From assembly GCA_021796315.1 (NCBI GenBank), contig JAJYOH010000001.1, positions 1 to 55,080 of the forward strand: a DNA stretch of 55,080 bases, written 5' to 3'. The DNA is from Chloroflexota bacterium. Its GTDB lineage: Bacteria > Chloroflexota > Anaerolineae > Anaerolineales > Villigracilaceae. The position numbers and the translations under genes are program-made. Position 1 is the stretch's first letter, and the number at the start of each line of letters is the position of its first letter. The notes beneath the pieces were generated by a model. That model saw nothing but the letters and a program-made list of their open reading frames with translations. It was not told where the DNA came from and made no database searches. This document shows positions 22,991 through 30,893 of this stretch, one piece after another.

Positions 22991-23341
22991 ATGATGAAAA
23001 ATTTGCTCCGGTTTTTTCTGCCACATTCCGAATGGTTCAGCCAATCCCGCTTCTGCCTGGGTTTGTTGGTAATCATGCTGGTTTTTGGCCTTACGCTGAA
23101 TACATTGTTGGATGTGGATTGCTTTCCGGCCCAGGCAGCAAGGTGTTGTTGTAGCAATACAGGCCCTACCTCCGAGGCTACTGAATTGCAAACAGATACC
23201 TGCTCTCATTGCACAGGTTGGCTGCCCGCTCTTACCAGTGACAACCGGTCAGCAGTTTCATTCACGAGCTTGCCTTTCTACACCCCCCTCGAGCACGCTT
23301 TTAGCGTCCTCCGTTTCGAACGCCCCCCCATTTTTGCATAA
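22991..23341 (+). CDS. Small exported Cys-rich protein with RPP terminus
   Basis: 116 aa. One hydrophobic helix (FCLGLLVIMLVFGLTLNTLL) then VDCFPAQAARCCCSN, TDTCSHCTGWLPA (CxxC) and an end FERPPIFA. It is the third and longest of the short Cys proteins in the window (others at 10922 and 19377). Seven Cys suggest metal binding or disulfide chemistry outside the cell. A terminator-like hairpin follows at 23395. Function unknown. Confidence 0.6.
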   Translation: MMKNLLRFFLPHSEWFSQSRFCLGLLVIMLVFGLTLNTLLDVDCFPAQAARCCCSNTGPTSEATELQTDTCSHCTGWLPALTSDNRSAVSFTSLPFYTPLEHAFSVLRFERPPIFA

Positions 23342-23394
23342 CTGAATAGATCGGCCCTGAACGCCCCGTGGAGGGTGCTTCTGGTTTTAATTCC

Positions 23395-23415
23395 CCCTTG
23401 GATCAAGGGCGTTTT
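23395..23415 (+). terminator. Probable intrinsic terminator
   Basis: CCCTTG-GAT-CAAGGG then CGTTTT, after the small Cys protein gene and before the rhodanese promoter region. Confidence 0.55.
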
Positions 23416-23483
23416 GGCGCACTTGTGGTTTGAAACTATCCCTGACCCACCGCTGATTTGTATTTCTGAAAAAGAGGATACCC

Positions 23484-23981
23484 ATGTCGTATAAAACTCA
23501 AAGAAACAGAGTAAAGAGCAGCGTTCCATTGTTTTTTGCAGCAGTGGGATTGGTACTCCTGGTCTTTGCTGCATCCCTGTTCCTATTCCAATCGCCGCAG
23601 ACCGTCGCAACCACAACAGAGCCAGAACCACAGCATTCCGCAGAAGAAACTTTCCCCGAAATCTCACGCGTCAGCCTGGCCGACAGCAAAGCCGCTTTGG
23701 ACAGCGGCAAAGCCGTTTTCGTTGATGTGCGCGACGCCAGCGCCTTTGCAGAGAGCCACATCCCTGGCGCGTTGTCCATCCCGCTGGCGGAGCTTGAAAC
23801 CCGCCTGAATGAACTCGATCCAAGTCAGTGGATCGTCACTTACTGCACCTGACCGAGCGAAGAATCCAGCGCCCGTGCGGCGCGCACCCTGCTCGACAAC
23901 GGTTTTACCCACGTTACCCCCATCCTGGGCGGCTTCCGCGCCTGGCGAGAAGCGGAGTACCCAACAGAAAGTGGTGAATAA
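23484..23981 (+). CDS. Membrane-anchored rhodanese with in-frame TGA (candidate selenoprotein)
   Basis: Read through the TGA at 23850-23852 the frame gives 165 aa: a membrane anchor (VPLFFAAVGLVLLVFAASLFLF), then one rhodanese domain with VFVDVRDASAFAESHIPGALSIP and, at the active site, TYCT-(TGA)-PSEESSARAA followed by LLDNGFTHVTPILGGFRAWREAEYP. The domain is intact on both sides and in the same frame. The TGA takes the place where related proteins have the second Cys of YCxCP. A small hairpin with a GU-containing loop lies 21 bases downstream. So Sec at residue 123 is plausible; a nonsense mutation or sequencing error is the alternative. AAAGAGGA precedes the ATG. First gene of the redox operon. 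Confidence 0.75.
23850..23893 (+). promoter_or_regulatory. Candidate bacterial SECIS element
   Basis: After the TGA: CGAGC (23854-23858) can pair with GCTCG (23889-23893). Inside it GCGCC (23869-23873) pairs with GGCGC (23879-23883) around a CGTGC loop, giving the GU apical loop at a distance expected for SelB recognition. The region is also coding and GC-rich, so pairing by chance is possible. Confidence 0.45.
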
Positions 23982-24010
23982 CCAACCCCTTCGGAAAGGA
24001 AACCAAACCC

Positions 24011-24412
24011 ATGCGCTTCTCAAAACCGATTTTTCTACTCATCCTGATCTGCGCGGCGCTGTTTGCGCTGACGGCCTGCGCCAAGAAAGAGCCGCGTATC
24101 GCAGTTGAACCTGCCGCGCAAGAACTTGGCGAACTGCCACAGCAAAAAATCGAACTGGTTTATACGGTGCGCAACGATGGCGAGAGCGAGCTTCAAATCG
24201 AGAAAATCAGCACCTCCTGCGATTGCACCAAAGCCAGCATCGCCCAGGACAAAATCGCTCCCGGCCAGTCGTCTGTCCTGACGGTCACACTCGACCCGAC
24301 CGAGGACAACCTGTACGGCGACATCACCCGCCTGATTTACCTGCGCAGCAACGATCCTGAAAACCCCGAAGTGTCGGTTGAATTTCACGTCATCATCCAG
24401 AAGCCGGAGTAA
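24011..24412 (+). CDS. DUF1573-type lipoprotein
   Basis: 133 aa. The signal peptide ends in a lipobox LFALTACAKK. The domain ELPQQKIELVYTVRNDGESELQIEKISTSCDCTKASI with the CxCT motif and VTLDPTEDNLYGDITRLIYLRSNDPENPEVSVEFHV is the immunoglobulin-like DUF1573 family. It often stands next to thiol-redox and sulfur genes, as here; function is not established. AAAGGAAA lies upstream. Confidence 0.88.
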   Translation: MRFSKPIFLLILICAALFALTACAKKEPRIAVEPAAQELGELPQQKIELVYTVRNDGESELQIEKISTSCDCTKASIAQDKIAPGQSSVLTVTLDPTEDNLYGDITRLIYLRSNDPENPEVSVEFHVIIQKPE

Positions 24413-24417
24413 CAGGC

Positions 24418-25119
24418 ATGTTCAAACGCTTTTTGGAAAAACTATCCGGGAGTAACACCCTGTACTACCCCGGCTGCGTAACCCAATACGCGCTGCCCGA
24501 GGTGGGCGCGCGCTACGAAACGCTGCTGCGCCGCGCCGGGGTGGATTTTATCGTCCTGCCGGGTGAAACCCTGTGCTGCGGCAGCCCGGTCAAACGCGCC
24601 GGGTACCTGGCAGATTTCGAGGACTTGAAGCAAAAGAACCTGGCCGTGTTCAACCGTTTCAGCGTGCGCAAAATCATCACCAACTGCCCGGGCTGTTACC
24701 ACACCCTCAAATACGACTACGGCCTGGACGCCTATCATATGACCCAGATTCTTTCGCCCCGCCCGAACGCCAACGCAGAAACCCCGGCCAGGGCCATGAC
24801 CTATCACGACTCCTGCCACCTCGGGCGCTGGTCTGGCATCTACGACCAGCCCCGCCAACTGCTCGAAAACTCCGGTTGGGAGGTGACGGAACTGCCTGAC
24901 AACCGAGATCACAGCCTGTGTTGCGGCGCGGGCGGCGGGGTGAAATCCAATTTCCCTGAACTGTCGAACGCCATTGCCCGCCAACGCCTCGCGCAAGTGC
25001 AAAACGGTGTGCTGTGTACCGCCTGCCCGTTGTGCTACGCCCAGTTCAAAGAAAACGCCGCCGGGGTGGAAGTGCTGGAGTTCAGCCAGGCGCTGGAAGC
25101 GTCAAAGGAGCGCAAATGA
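24418..25119 (+). CDS. CCG-domain (HdrB/GlcF-like) iron-sulfur protein
   Basis: 233 aa with two cysteine-rich CCG domains: YYPGCVTQYA..LPGETLCCGSPV..NCPGCYHTLK (N half) and YHDSCHLGRW..HSLCCGAGGGVKSN..CTACPLCYAQF (C half). These domains bind unusual [4Fe-4S] clusters in heterodisulfide reductase and form the C-terminal half of glycolate oxidase GlcF. Here the domain is a separate gene. Its stop overlaps the FAD-subunit start (ATGA), so the pair is coupled. Confidence 0.9.
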   Translation: MFKRFLEKLSGSNTLYYPGCVTQYALPEVGARYETLLRRAGVDFIVLPGETLCCGSPVKRAGYLADFEDLKQKNLAVFNRFSVRKIITNCPGCYHTLKYDYGLDAYHMTQILSPRPNANAETPARAMTYHDSCHLGRWSGIYDQPRQLLENSGWEVTELPDNRDHSLCCGAGGGVKSNFPELSNAIARQRLAQVQNGVLCTACPLCYAQFKENAAGVEVLEFSQALEASKERK

Positions 25120-26294
25120 TGAAAATGCCAGATTTACAATCCATATTTGGCGCTGAACGAGTTTCCAACACCCTCGAAAACCGGCTGGCCTACGGGCGCG
25201 ACGCCTCGAATCTTTCTGGCGACTGCCTGGCGGTGGTCTGGCCCGTTCACCTGGATGAAGTCTGCGCGTTAGCCGAATGGGCTGGACGGGAGGGGCTTGA
25301 CCTGGTTCCGCGCGGCGCAGGAACCGGCTTGTGCGGCGGCGCTACCCCGCAAAACTCGATTGTGGTGGACTTTTCCTGTTTGACCACCATTGGCTCTGTA
25401 GATGTTGAGCAGCGCCATGTCACGGTGGGGGCTGGGGTGGTGTTGGACGCGCTCAATCGCGCCCTGGAACCGTATCATTTATGTTTGCCGGTCGTCCCAA
25501 GCAGCCACCTGGCAGCCACGCTCGGCGGCATGATCGCCACCAACGCATCTGGCCTGCGCGCCGTGCGCTACGGCAGTATGCGCAACTGGGTGGAAGCCGT
25601 GACCCTGGTGGACGGAACCGGGCGTGTTCATCGCTTGCGTGGAACAGCGCTGGACGATGTGGCGGGCCGCGAAGGTGCGTCCGGGTTTGTGGTCGAGGCG
25701 GAACTGAGGCTGACCGGCCAACTCCGCCAGCGCAGCCTGACCCTGCGCGCCTTCGAGGATACCGCAGCCCTGCTAACCCAGCGCGCCGACTGGTTGGCAG
25801 ACCCGCGCCTGATCGCCCTGGAATACCTGAACCGGCACGCGGCGCAGGTAGTTGGCTGGCCCGCCCGCCCACACCTGTTGGCCGAGTTTGAAGGCGACGG
25901 CGGCGAGATACTTGAACCAACCCAAATGGCCGAACTCTGGCACAGGCGGGACAGCCTGGGGCCGCAGCTTTCCAGCCAGGGCTTGCCCATCAGTGAAGAC
26001 CCCCGGGTACTGGGAGATGGCCTGGGCAGCCTGCTCGACTGGTTGGAAGCAGAACAAATCCCGGCCTTCGGCCACCTGGGGGTGGGGATCGTGCATCCGC
26101 GCTTCCGGCCCGGCGACGAACGCGTCGCCCAACTCTATCAGCAGTTGGAAGCCTGGGGCGGCCAAGTCAGCGGGGAGCACGGAATCGGCTTGAAAAAGAA
26201 AGCCTGGGTAAGCGCATCGTACCGCAATGAAATTCGTCAACTCAAAGCCATCTATGACCCGAACAATGTGCTCAATCGAGGCAAGTTATGCTAA
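25116..26294 (+). CDS. FAD-linked oxidase subunit (GlcD/D-lactate dehydrogenase type)
   Basis: 392 aa from ATG 25116. A PCMH-type FAD domain is visible: DCLAVVWPVHLDEVCALAEWAGREGLDLVPRGAGTGLCGGATP, then GLRAVRYGSMRNWVEAVTLVDG and, at the end, GQVSGEHGIGLKKKAW with LKAIYDPNNVLNRGKLC, the FAD-oxidase C-terminal domain. Family members oxidise 2-hydroxy acids such as glycolate or D-lactate. Somewhat short against GlcD (about 460-500), mainly in the middle. Overlaps the neighbouring subunit gene by seven bases. Confidence 0.88.
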   Translation: MMKMPDLQSIFGAERVSNTLENRLAYGRDASNLSGDCLAVVWPVHLDEVCALAEWAGREGLDLVPRGAGTGLCGGATPQNSIVVDFSCLTTIGSVDVEQRHVTVGAGVVLDALNRALEPYHLCLPVVPSSHLAATLGGMIATNASGLRAVRYGSMRNWVEAVTLVDGTGRVHRLRGTALDDVAGREGASGFVVEAELRLTGQLRQRSLTLRAFEDTAALLTQRADWLADPRLIALEYLNRHAAQVVGWPARPHLLAEFEGDGGEILEPTQMAELWHRRDSLGPQLSSQGLPISEDPRVLGDGLGSLLDWLEAEQIPAFGHLGVGIVHPRFRPGDERVAQLYQQLEAWGGQVSGEHGIGLKKKAWVSASYRNEIRQLKAIYDPNNVLNRGKLC

Positions 26295-26641
26295 CCGAAC
26301 TCGTCAACAATCCGGCTTGTATTGCCTGCGGGTTGTGCCGCGAGGCTTGCCCGGTGTTCGCCATCCTGCGCCAGGAGCAGATCAGCCCGCGTGGGCTGGC
26401 GCTGCTGGCCGACCAAAATATCGCCTCCCTCGTGTTTTACCAATGCACGCTTTGCCGCGCTTGCCGGGTGGTTTGCCCGGTGGGGCACGACCCCAACGGC
26501 GAAGCGATTCGCTCCGGGTTGACCACGCAGCTGGTGGAGACCGATGCCAACCGGCAGATGATTGCCAATATCCGCGCCAGCGGCAACCCGTTTGGCGAAT
26601 TGAAAGAGGGAGAAATCCCCAAAAAATTGTACTGCTGCTAA
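26288..26641 (+). CDS. Two-[4Fe-4S] ferredoxin-like subunit
   Basis: 117 aa. CIACGLCREACPVF and CTLCRACRVVCPVG each supply a CxxCxxCxxxCP motif. The rest is short and ends KKLYCC. It corresponds to the N-terminal half of GlcF, while the CCG protein at 24418 corresponds to the C-terminal half; together with the FAD subunit they would make a three-part hydroxy-acid oxidoreductase. The last base is shared with the next reading frame. Confidence 0.88.
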   Translation: MLTELVNNPACIACGLCREACPVFAILRQEQISPRGLALLADQNIASLVFYQCTLCRACRVVCPVGHDPNGEAIRSGLTTQLVETDANRQMIANIRASGNPFGELKEGEIPKKLYCC

Positions 26642-26655
26642 TGGAGATACTCAAT

Positions 26656-27852
26656 ATGCACCGTAAAACCATCCTGTTTTTCTTGATCTTTCTGTTGAGC
26701 GCCCTGCCTGTTGCGACTGTATATGCACAAACACGCCAGGCTGTCATCTATTACAACCAGGCTTGCGACGAATGCGTGACCTATATTGAAGGAGAATTGA
26801 ACGAACTGCTGGCTTCCAACGCCATCACTATCGTCAAAAAGGATTACATCAATGAGCGCGCCAATCGCGCCGAATTCAACGACCTGAATGAGCAATTTGG
26901 TGTGCCGCTCGAACTGCAAAGCCACCTGGCAACCTTCGTGGATGGCGGGCGCATCATCCTGCAAGGCGAGCCGCCGCGCGATGTGGTGGAAGCGCTGCTC
27001 AAAGCGACCGACTTGCCCGAACGCATCCTGGTCTACAGTGAAGAAGACGGCGACGGCAGTTACCAGGCCTGGGCATTTGCCGGGCCGGTGCAGCGTTACC
27101 CACCCAACACCCCCATCTCCGAATATTTGACGTGGTTCGCTGCCAATCAAGCCGGTTTTTCCAAACCCGCGGTGAGCCAACAATCCTTATTGCTCTCGAC
27201 GGTTCTGCTCACCGGGCTGGTGGATGGGATCAACCCGTGCGCCATGGCGATTCTGTTGTTTTTCATCACCTTCCTTTTCTCCATCCGCAAGAATCGCTGG
27301 GCGATTGCCCAAATGGGCCTGGTGTACATCGCCGCGGTCTATGTCGTCTATTTTTTGGTTGGGCTGGGGCTGCTTAAGGTCTCCGGGTTGACACAGGGGC
27401 ATTGGCTCGGGCAGGTGGGCGCGGGGCTGCTGATCCTGTTCGGCTCGGTCAATTTGCTCAACGCGCTATTCCCAAAATTCCCCATCCGCTTGGAACTGCC
27501 GGAAATTGGCAAAGAGGGCCTGAAAACCTGGATGTACCGCGCCACCCTGCCCGCCAGCCTGGTTTTGGGCACGCTGATGGGGCTGGAAAGTTTCCCCTGT
27601 TCCGGTGGGCCGTATGTCGCCATCCTGGGGCTGCTGGGAAGCCAGACCGAATTCTGGCAGGGGCTGGCTTACCTGGCCCTCTATAACCTGATGTTTGTCC
27701 TGCCCTTGATCGTCATCCTTGGGCTGTCGCTCAATCCTGTCATGGGAAGCAAGATTCAAGCCTGGGAACGCGCCTCGTCACGCACGGTGCGCGGTGTAAC
27801 CGGGGCGATCATGGCGCTTTTGGGATTGGGACTGCTGCTCTGGGTACTTTAA
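26656..27852 (+). CDS. Thioredoxin-like/DsbD (CcdA) membrane fusion protein
   Basis: 398 aa from ATG 26656 (GGAG nine bases before). Signal peptide MHRKTILFFLIFLLSALPVATVYA; an extracytoplasmic thioredoxin-like domain with NQACDECVTYIEGEL (CxxC) and LATFVDGGRIILQGE; then six membrane segments of the DsbD/CcdA type with DGINPCAMAILLFF and ESFPCSGGPYVAILG, the two intramembrane Cys. It would move reducing power from cytoplasmic thioredoxin to the outside. The acceptor could be the DsbA-like protein downstream, the rhodanese or a cytochrome. Confidence 0.87.
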   Translation: MHRKTILFFLIFLLSALPVATVYAQTRQAVIYYNQACDECVTYIEGELNELLASNAITIVKKDYINERANRAEFNDLNEQFGVPLELQSHLATFVDGGRIILQGEPPRDVVEALLKATDLPERILVYSEEDGDGSYQAWAFAGPVQRYPPNTPISEYLTWFAANQAGFSKPAVSQQSLLLSTVLLTGLVDGINPCAMAILLFFITFLFSIRKNRWAIAQMGLVYIAAVYVVYFLVGLGLLKVSGLTQGHWLGQVGAGLLILFGSVNLLNALFPKFPIRLELPEIGKEGLKTWMYRATLPASLVLGTLMGLESFPCSGGPYVAILGLLGSQTEFWQGLAYLALYNLMFVLPLIVILGLSLNPVMGSKIQAWERASSRTVRGVTGAIMALLGLGLLLWVL

Positions 27853-27871
27853 AAAAATAGGAGAACTGAAT

Positions 27872-28600
27872 ATGTCTACGAAACAGAAAACATCCACGCC
27901 AAAACTTACCAGACGTCAGGCATTTGCCCACCAAAAAGAGCGACAGCGCCAGATAACCCGACTGCTCTGGTTCCTGGCTGGCCTGGCAGTTGTCGGAGTG
28001 ATGGCTTTTACGCTCTGGCCGAAAGACCCAGCCACCGCGCCGACCGCGCCAATTTCATCCACCTCACTGCCAGGTGAAGTCAGCCTGGATAAAAGCACCG
28101 GGGAAGAAAAGGCGCCGGTGGTTGTGGTGGAATACGGTGATTTCCAGTGTCCCGCCTGCCAGTATTTTTTCCAGACTTCTGTGAAACAGCTTAAGGATGA
28201 ATATGTCCAATCTGGCAAAGTGCGCTTCGTTTTTCGCCATTTTGCCTTCCTGGGCAACGAATCGCAGTGGGCGGCGGAGGCCAGCGAGTGCGCCAACGAG
28301 CAGGGACGTTTTTGGGATTACTATGACAAACTGTACCAGGAACAAAACGGAGAGAATGTCGGTATTTTCAGCAAAGACAATCTCAAGAAGTTCGCCGTTG
28401 ATTTGAAACTGGACACCTCTGGATTCAACCAATGCCTGGATGCAGGCCGCTATACCGAAAAGGTAAAGCAAGAGACCCAGGAAGGCCAGCAGGCCGGTGT
28501 ACGCGGCACCCCTTCGGTTTTCGTCAATGGTCAATATGTCGAAAAAGGGATTGACTACCCGACGCTAAAAGCGGCGGTGGAGGCGGCTTTGGGTGAATAG
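27872..28600 (+). CDS. DsbA/BdbD-like thiol-disulfide oxidoreductase
   Basis: 242 aa with one membrane anchor (about 32-50), then a DsbA-type thioredoxin domain: VVVEYGDFQCPACQYFFQTSVKQL (CPAC), a helical insertion (FAFLGNESQWAAEASECANEQGRFWDYYDKLY) and GVRGTPSVFVNGQYV with the cis-Pro. AGGAG lies upstream. Likely forms or isomerises disulfides outside the membrane and is re-oxidised or reduced by the DsbD-like protein. Confidence 0.92.
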   Translation: MSTKQKTSTPKLTRRQAFAHQKERQRQITRLLWFLAGLAVVGVMAFTLWPKDPATAPTAPISSTSLPGEVSLDKSTGEEKAPVVVVEYGDFQCPACQYFFQTSVKQLKDEYVQSGKVRFVFRHFAFLGNESQWAAEASECANEQGRFWDYYDKLYQEQNGENVGIFSKDNLKKFAVDLKLDTSGFNQCLDAGRYTEKVKQETQEGQQAGVRGTPSVFVNGQYVEKGIDYPTLKAAVEAALGE

Positions 28601-28615
28601 CGTTTGAAAGATGTC

Positions 28616-29281
28616 ATGGGAAGAATATTAATTGTCGAAGATAACCTCGAGTTTGCTGATTACTTGAAACGGGGATTGGCTTACGAAGGTTACGATGTGC
28701 AAGTCGTAGCTGATGCCGAAAACGGCCTTGAACAAACCCGTCTCCATCTGCCCGATCTGGTCATCCTGGATGTCATGCTGCCCGGTATGGATGGCATCCA
28801 GGCTTGCCGGCTACTGCGCCAATCTGGTTACAGCATACCGATCTTGATTTTAACAGCCCGCAATGCCATTCCAGACCGGGTGAGTGGCCTGGATGCCGGG
28901 GCAGACGACTACCTGGTCAAACCTTTTGCCTTCGATGAGTTGCTGGCCCGCTTACGCACGCTCCGGCGGCGGACAAGCGAACCAAATGCTGTTCTTGCCA
29001 TCGCCGATCTGAAACTGGATCAGAACCTTTACCAGGCGCATCGTGCGGGCAAGTCGATTCCCCTGACACGCACCGAATATGATTTGTTAGCATTCTTGTT
29101 GAAAAACCCTCAACGAGTATTCACGCGCCCTACACTGATTGTGGAAGTATGGGGCGTAGAGACTGAAATTCACGAGAACGTTTTGGATGTGTATATCTCG
29201 CGCCTGCGCAAAAAACTTGGCGATCCGCCGCTAATCCACACCGTCTACGGCGTGGGTTATATTCTGAAAGAGGAAATCTGA
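28616..29281 (+). CDS. OmpR/PhoB-family response regulator
   Basis: 221 aa from ATG 28616 (a TTG at 28604 is also in frame). Receiver domain with acidic pocket VEDN, phosphoacceptor D52 in VILDVMLPG, and K in LVKPFAF; C-terminal winged helix LTRTEYDLLAFLLKNPQRVFTR..NVLDVYISRLRKKLG. It stands 15 bases after the DsbA-like gene, perhaps co-transcribed, and its stop overlaps the histidine kinase start. Target genes cannot be read. Confidence 0.94.
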   Translation: MGRILIVEDNLEFADYLKRGLAYEGYDVQVVADAENGLEQTRLHLPDLVILDVMLPGMDGIQACRLLRQSGYSIPILILTARNAIPDRVSGLDAGADDYLVKPFAFDELLARLRTLRRRTSEPNAVLAIADLKLDQNLYQAHRAGKSIPLTRTEYDLLAFLLKNPQRVFTRPTLIVEVWGVETEIHENVLDVYISRLRKKLGDPPLIHTVYGVGYILKEEI

Positions 29282-30663
29282 TGATCTCCTTGCGTTGGCG
29301 GCTGACCATCTGGCATTTATGTCTGACCGCTCTCGGGTTACTCGGTCTGATGCTGTTCTCGTACCGGCTTTTGTCCAACTCGTTACATACCGAGATAAAC
29401 AACAAATTAGCCGAGCGGGCCAGGCACGTTTCCGACGCAGTTGCCATTATCCCCAACCGTGCCATCGAGGGTATTTCGCAGGATGTTACTGACGAGTTCC
29501 GTTCGCCAGGGGTGTACGTTCAGATTTTCAATGCTGAAAGTGAACTTATCGCGAGATCGTTCAATTTGGGTGTTCAGCAAATGCACGCTTCAGTCACGGA
29601 TATCAACCGTGTCCTACAGGGCGAAAGTTTCTACACCGCAACGGAAATTTCAGCTTCGCCTGTGCAGTTGTATTATCAGCCCATTCATCGCGATGGCCGG
29701 ATTGTCGGCGCAGTTCAAGTAGGCGAGTCTTTGGTCGGGCTGGAATCCACCCTGGACCGCCTGCGGCTGATTTACACTATCGGCGCTGTCTCTGTCTTGC
29801 TCTTTGGTTTGACTGGCGGATGGGTGCTTGCTCGGTTGGGGTTGCAACCGGTAGTGCGCGTGGTGGAAACCGCCCAGGAGATTGTTGGCGCCGAGGATTT
29901 GTCCCGCCGCGTGCCTTATACCGGGCCTGCTGATGAAATTGGCGCGCTGGCAACCACTTTCAACGAGATGTTGACGCGCTTGCAGACTTTATTTGAAAGT
30001 CAGAGGCAGTTCCTGGCTGAAGCTGCGCACGAGTTGCGCACACCACTGGCCTCCTTGTTGGGCAACGTTGATTTGCTGGCGACCTTTGGCGACGACCCCA
30101 TCCGGCGGCGCGAGATTGTCGAGGCAATCCAACGCACAGGGAAACACGTGGCCCGCCTGTTGGATGACTTACTACTTTTGGCACAGGCTGAAGTCGGTTG
30201 GCATTTGTCGACGCTTGAGCCAACCGCTCTTGATGATATTCTGATGGAAACCTATGAGTCGGTTCGATTGCAAGCGGAGGGCATGACACTCAAGATAGAA
30301 CGGTGTGAACCCGTTTTTGTGCATGGCGACCCTGTTCGCCTGCGACAGGTGTTCATCAACTTAATTGACAATGCGCTGAAACATTCTCCGCCTGGAAGCG
30401 CCGTGAGCATTGCCCTGTGGCGTGAGAAAGACAAAGTGAAAGCGCTTATCCGCGATTGTGGACCGGGCATTTCCGAACAGGACTTGAAACGTATCTTTGA
30501 GCCATTTTTTCGCGCCCCGGGCAGTAAGCGTCTTCCTGGCGCAGGGATTGGCTTGACCATTGTTCGCTGGATCGTGCAAGAGCATGGGGGTGAGATGGGC
30601 ATTGAAAGTTCCGCTGGCGCCGGGACAACCGTTACCCTTTCCTTCCCGGCCCTCATCGTTTAG
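29281..30663 (+). CDS. Sensor histidine kinase
   Basis: 460 aa. Two membrane helices (about 8-30 and 163-185) flank an extracellular sensor. Next come HAMP (about 185-235), HisKA with FLAEAAHELRTPLASL (H250) and HATPase_c with FINLIDNALKHSPPG (N box), DCGPGISEQDLKRIFEPFF and GAGIGLTIVRWIV. A partner of the adjacent response regulator by one-base overlap. The signal is unknown; an envelope-stress role would fit the HtrA/HflK/foldase genes downstream, which is inference. Confidence 0.94.
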   Translation: MISLRWRLTIWHLCLTALGLLGLMLFSYRLLSNSLHTEINNKLAERARHVSDAVAIIPNRAIEGISQDVTDEFRSPGVYVQIFNAESELIARSFNLGVQQMHASVTDINRVLQGESFYTATEISASPVQLYYQPIHRDGRIVGAVQVGESLVGLESTLDRLRLIYTIGAVSVLLFGLTGGWVLARLGLQPVVRVVETAQEIVGAEDLSRRVPYTGPADEIGALATTFNEMLTRLQTLFESQRQFLAEAAHELRTPLASLLGNVDLLATFGDDPIRRREIVEAIQRTGKHVARLLDDLLLLAQAEVGWHLSTLEPTALDDILMETYESVRLQAEGMTLKIERCEPVFVHGDPVRLRQVFINLIDNALKHSPPGSAVSIALWREKDKVKALIRDCGPGISEQDLKRIFEPFFRAPGSKRLPGAGIGLTIVRWIVQEHGGEMGIESSAGAGTTVTLSFPALIV

Positions 30664-30678
30664 CCTCTCATCAAATAT

Positions 30679-30822
30679 TCAGAATTTATACAGAACTTTT
30701 TTAAGTGGGGGATTTACCATAAAACGGTGCATGCAAAGATTGCTGGCAACCTCCACCTCAGCCGTCTTCCCCTCCGGCGTTTGAATGGTAAAGGAGCAGT
30801 TCCGACAAGTTTTTGCATGCAC
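30679..30822 (-). CDS. Possible 47-residue CxxC peptide in the kinase-HtrA gap
   Basis: GTG-initiated minus-strand frame with TCRNCSFTIQTPEGKTAE, a later Cys-Met-His and a basic end. The amino-acid composition looks protein-like, and the CxxC is suggestive, but there is no ribosome site. An 11-base inverted repeat (GTGCATGCAAA at 30727-30737 and its complement at 30812-30822) overlaps both ends of the Cys-containing part. May be a remnant. Confidence 0.25.
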   Translation of the reverse strand: MHAKTCRNCSFTIQTPEGKTAEVEVASNLCMHRFMVNPPLKKVLYKF

Positions 30823-30893
30823 GCTATTAGGATAACCGGTGAGGGCTGTTCATCTCACAGTGCAGAATTCCAAAGCAAAAGGTAAAAACAACC

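Noticed and set aside
30727..30822. Insertion sequence suggested by the 11-base inverted repeat
   Set aside because: Only about 95 bases long, no transposase and no target duplication seen.
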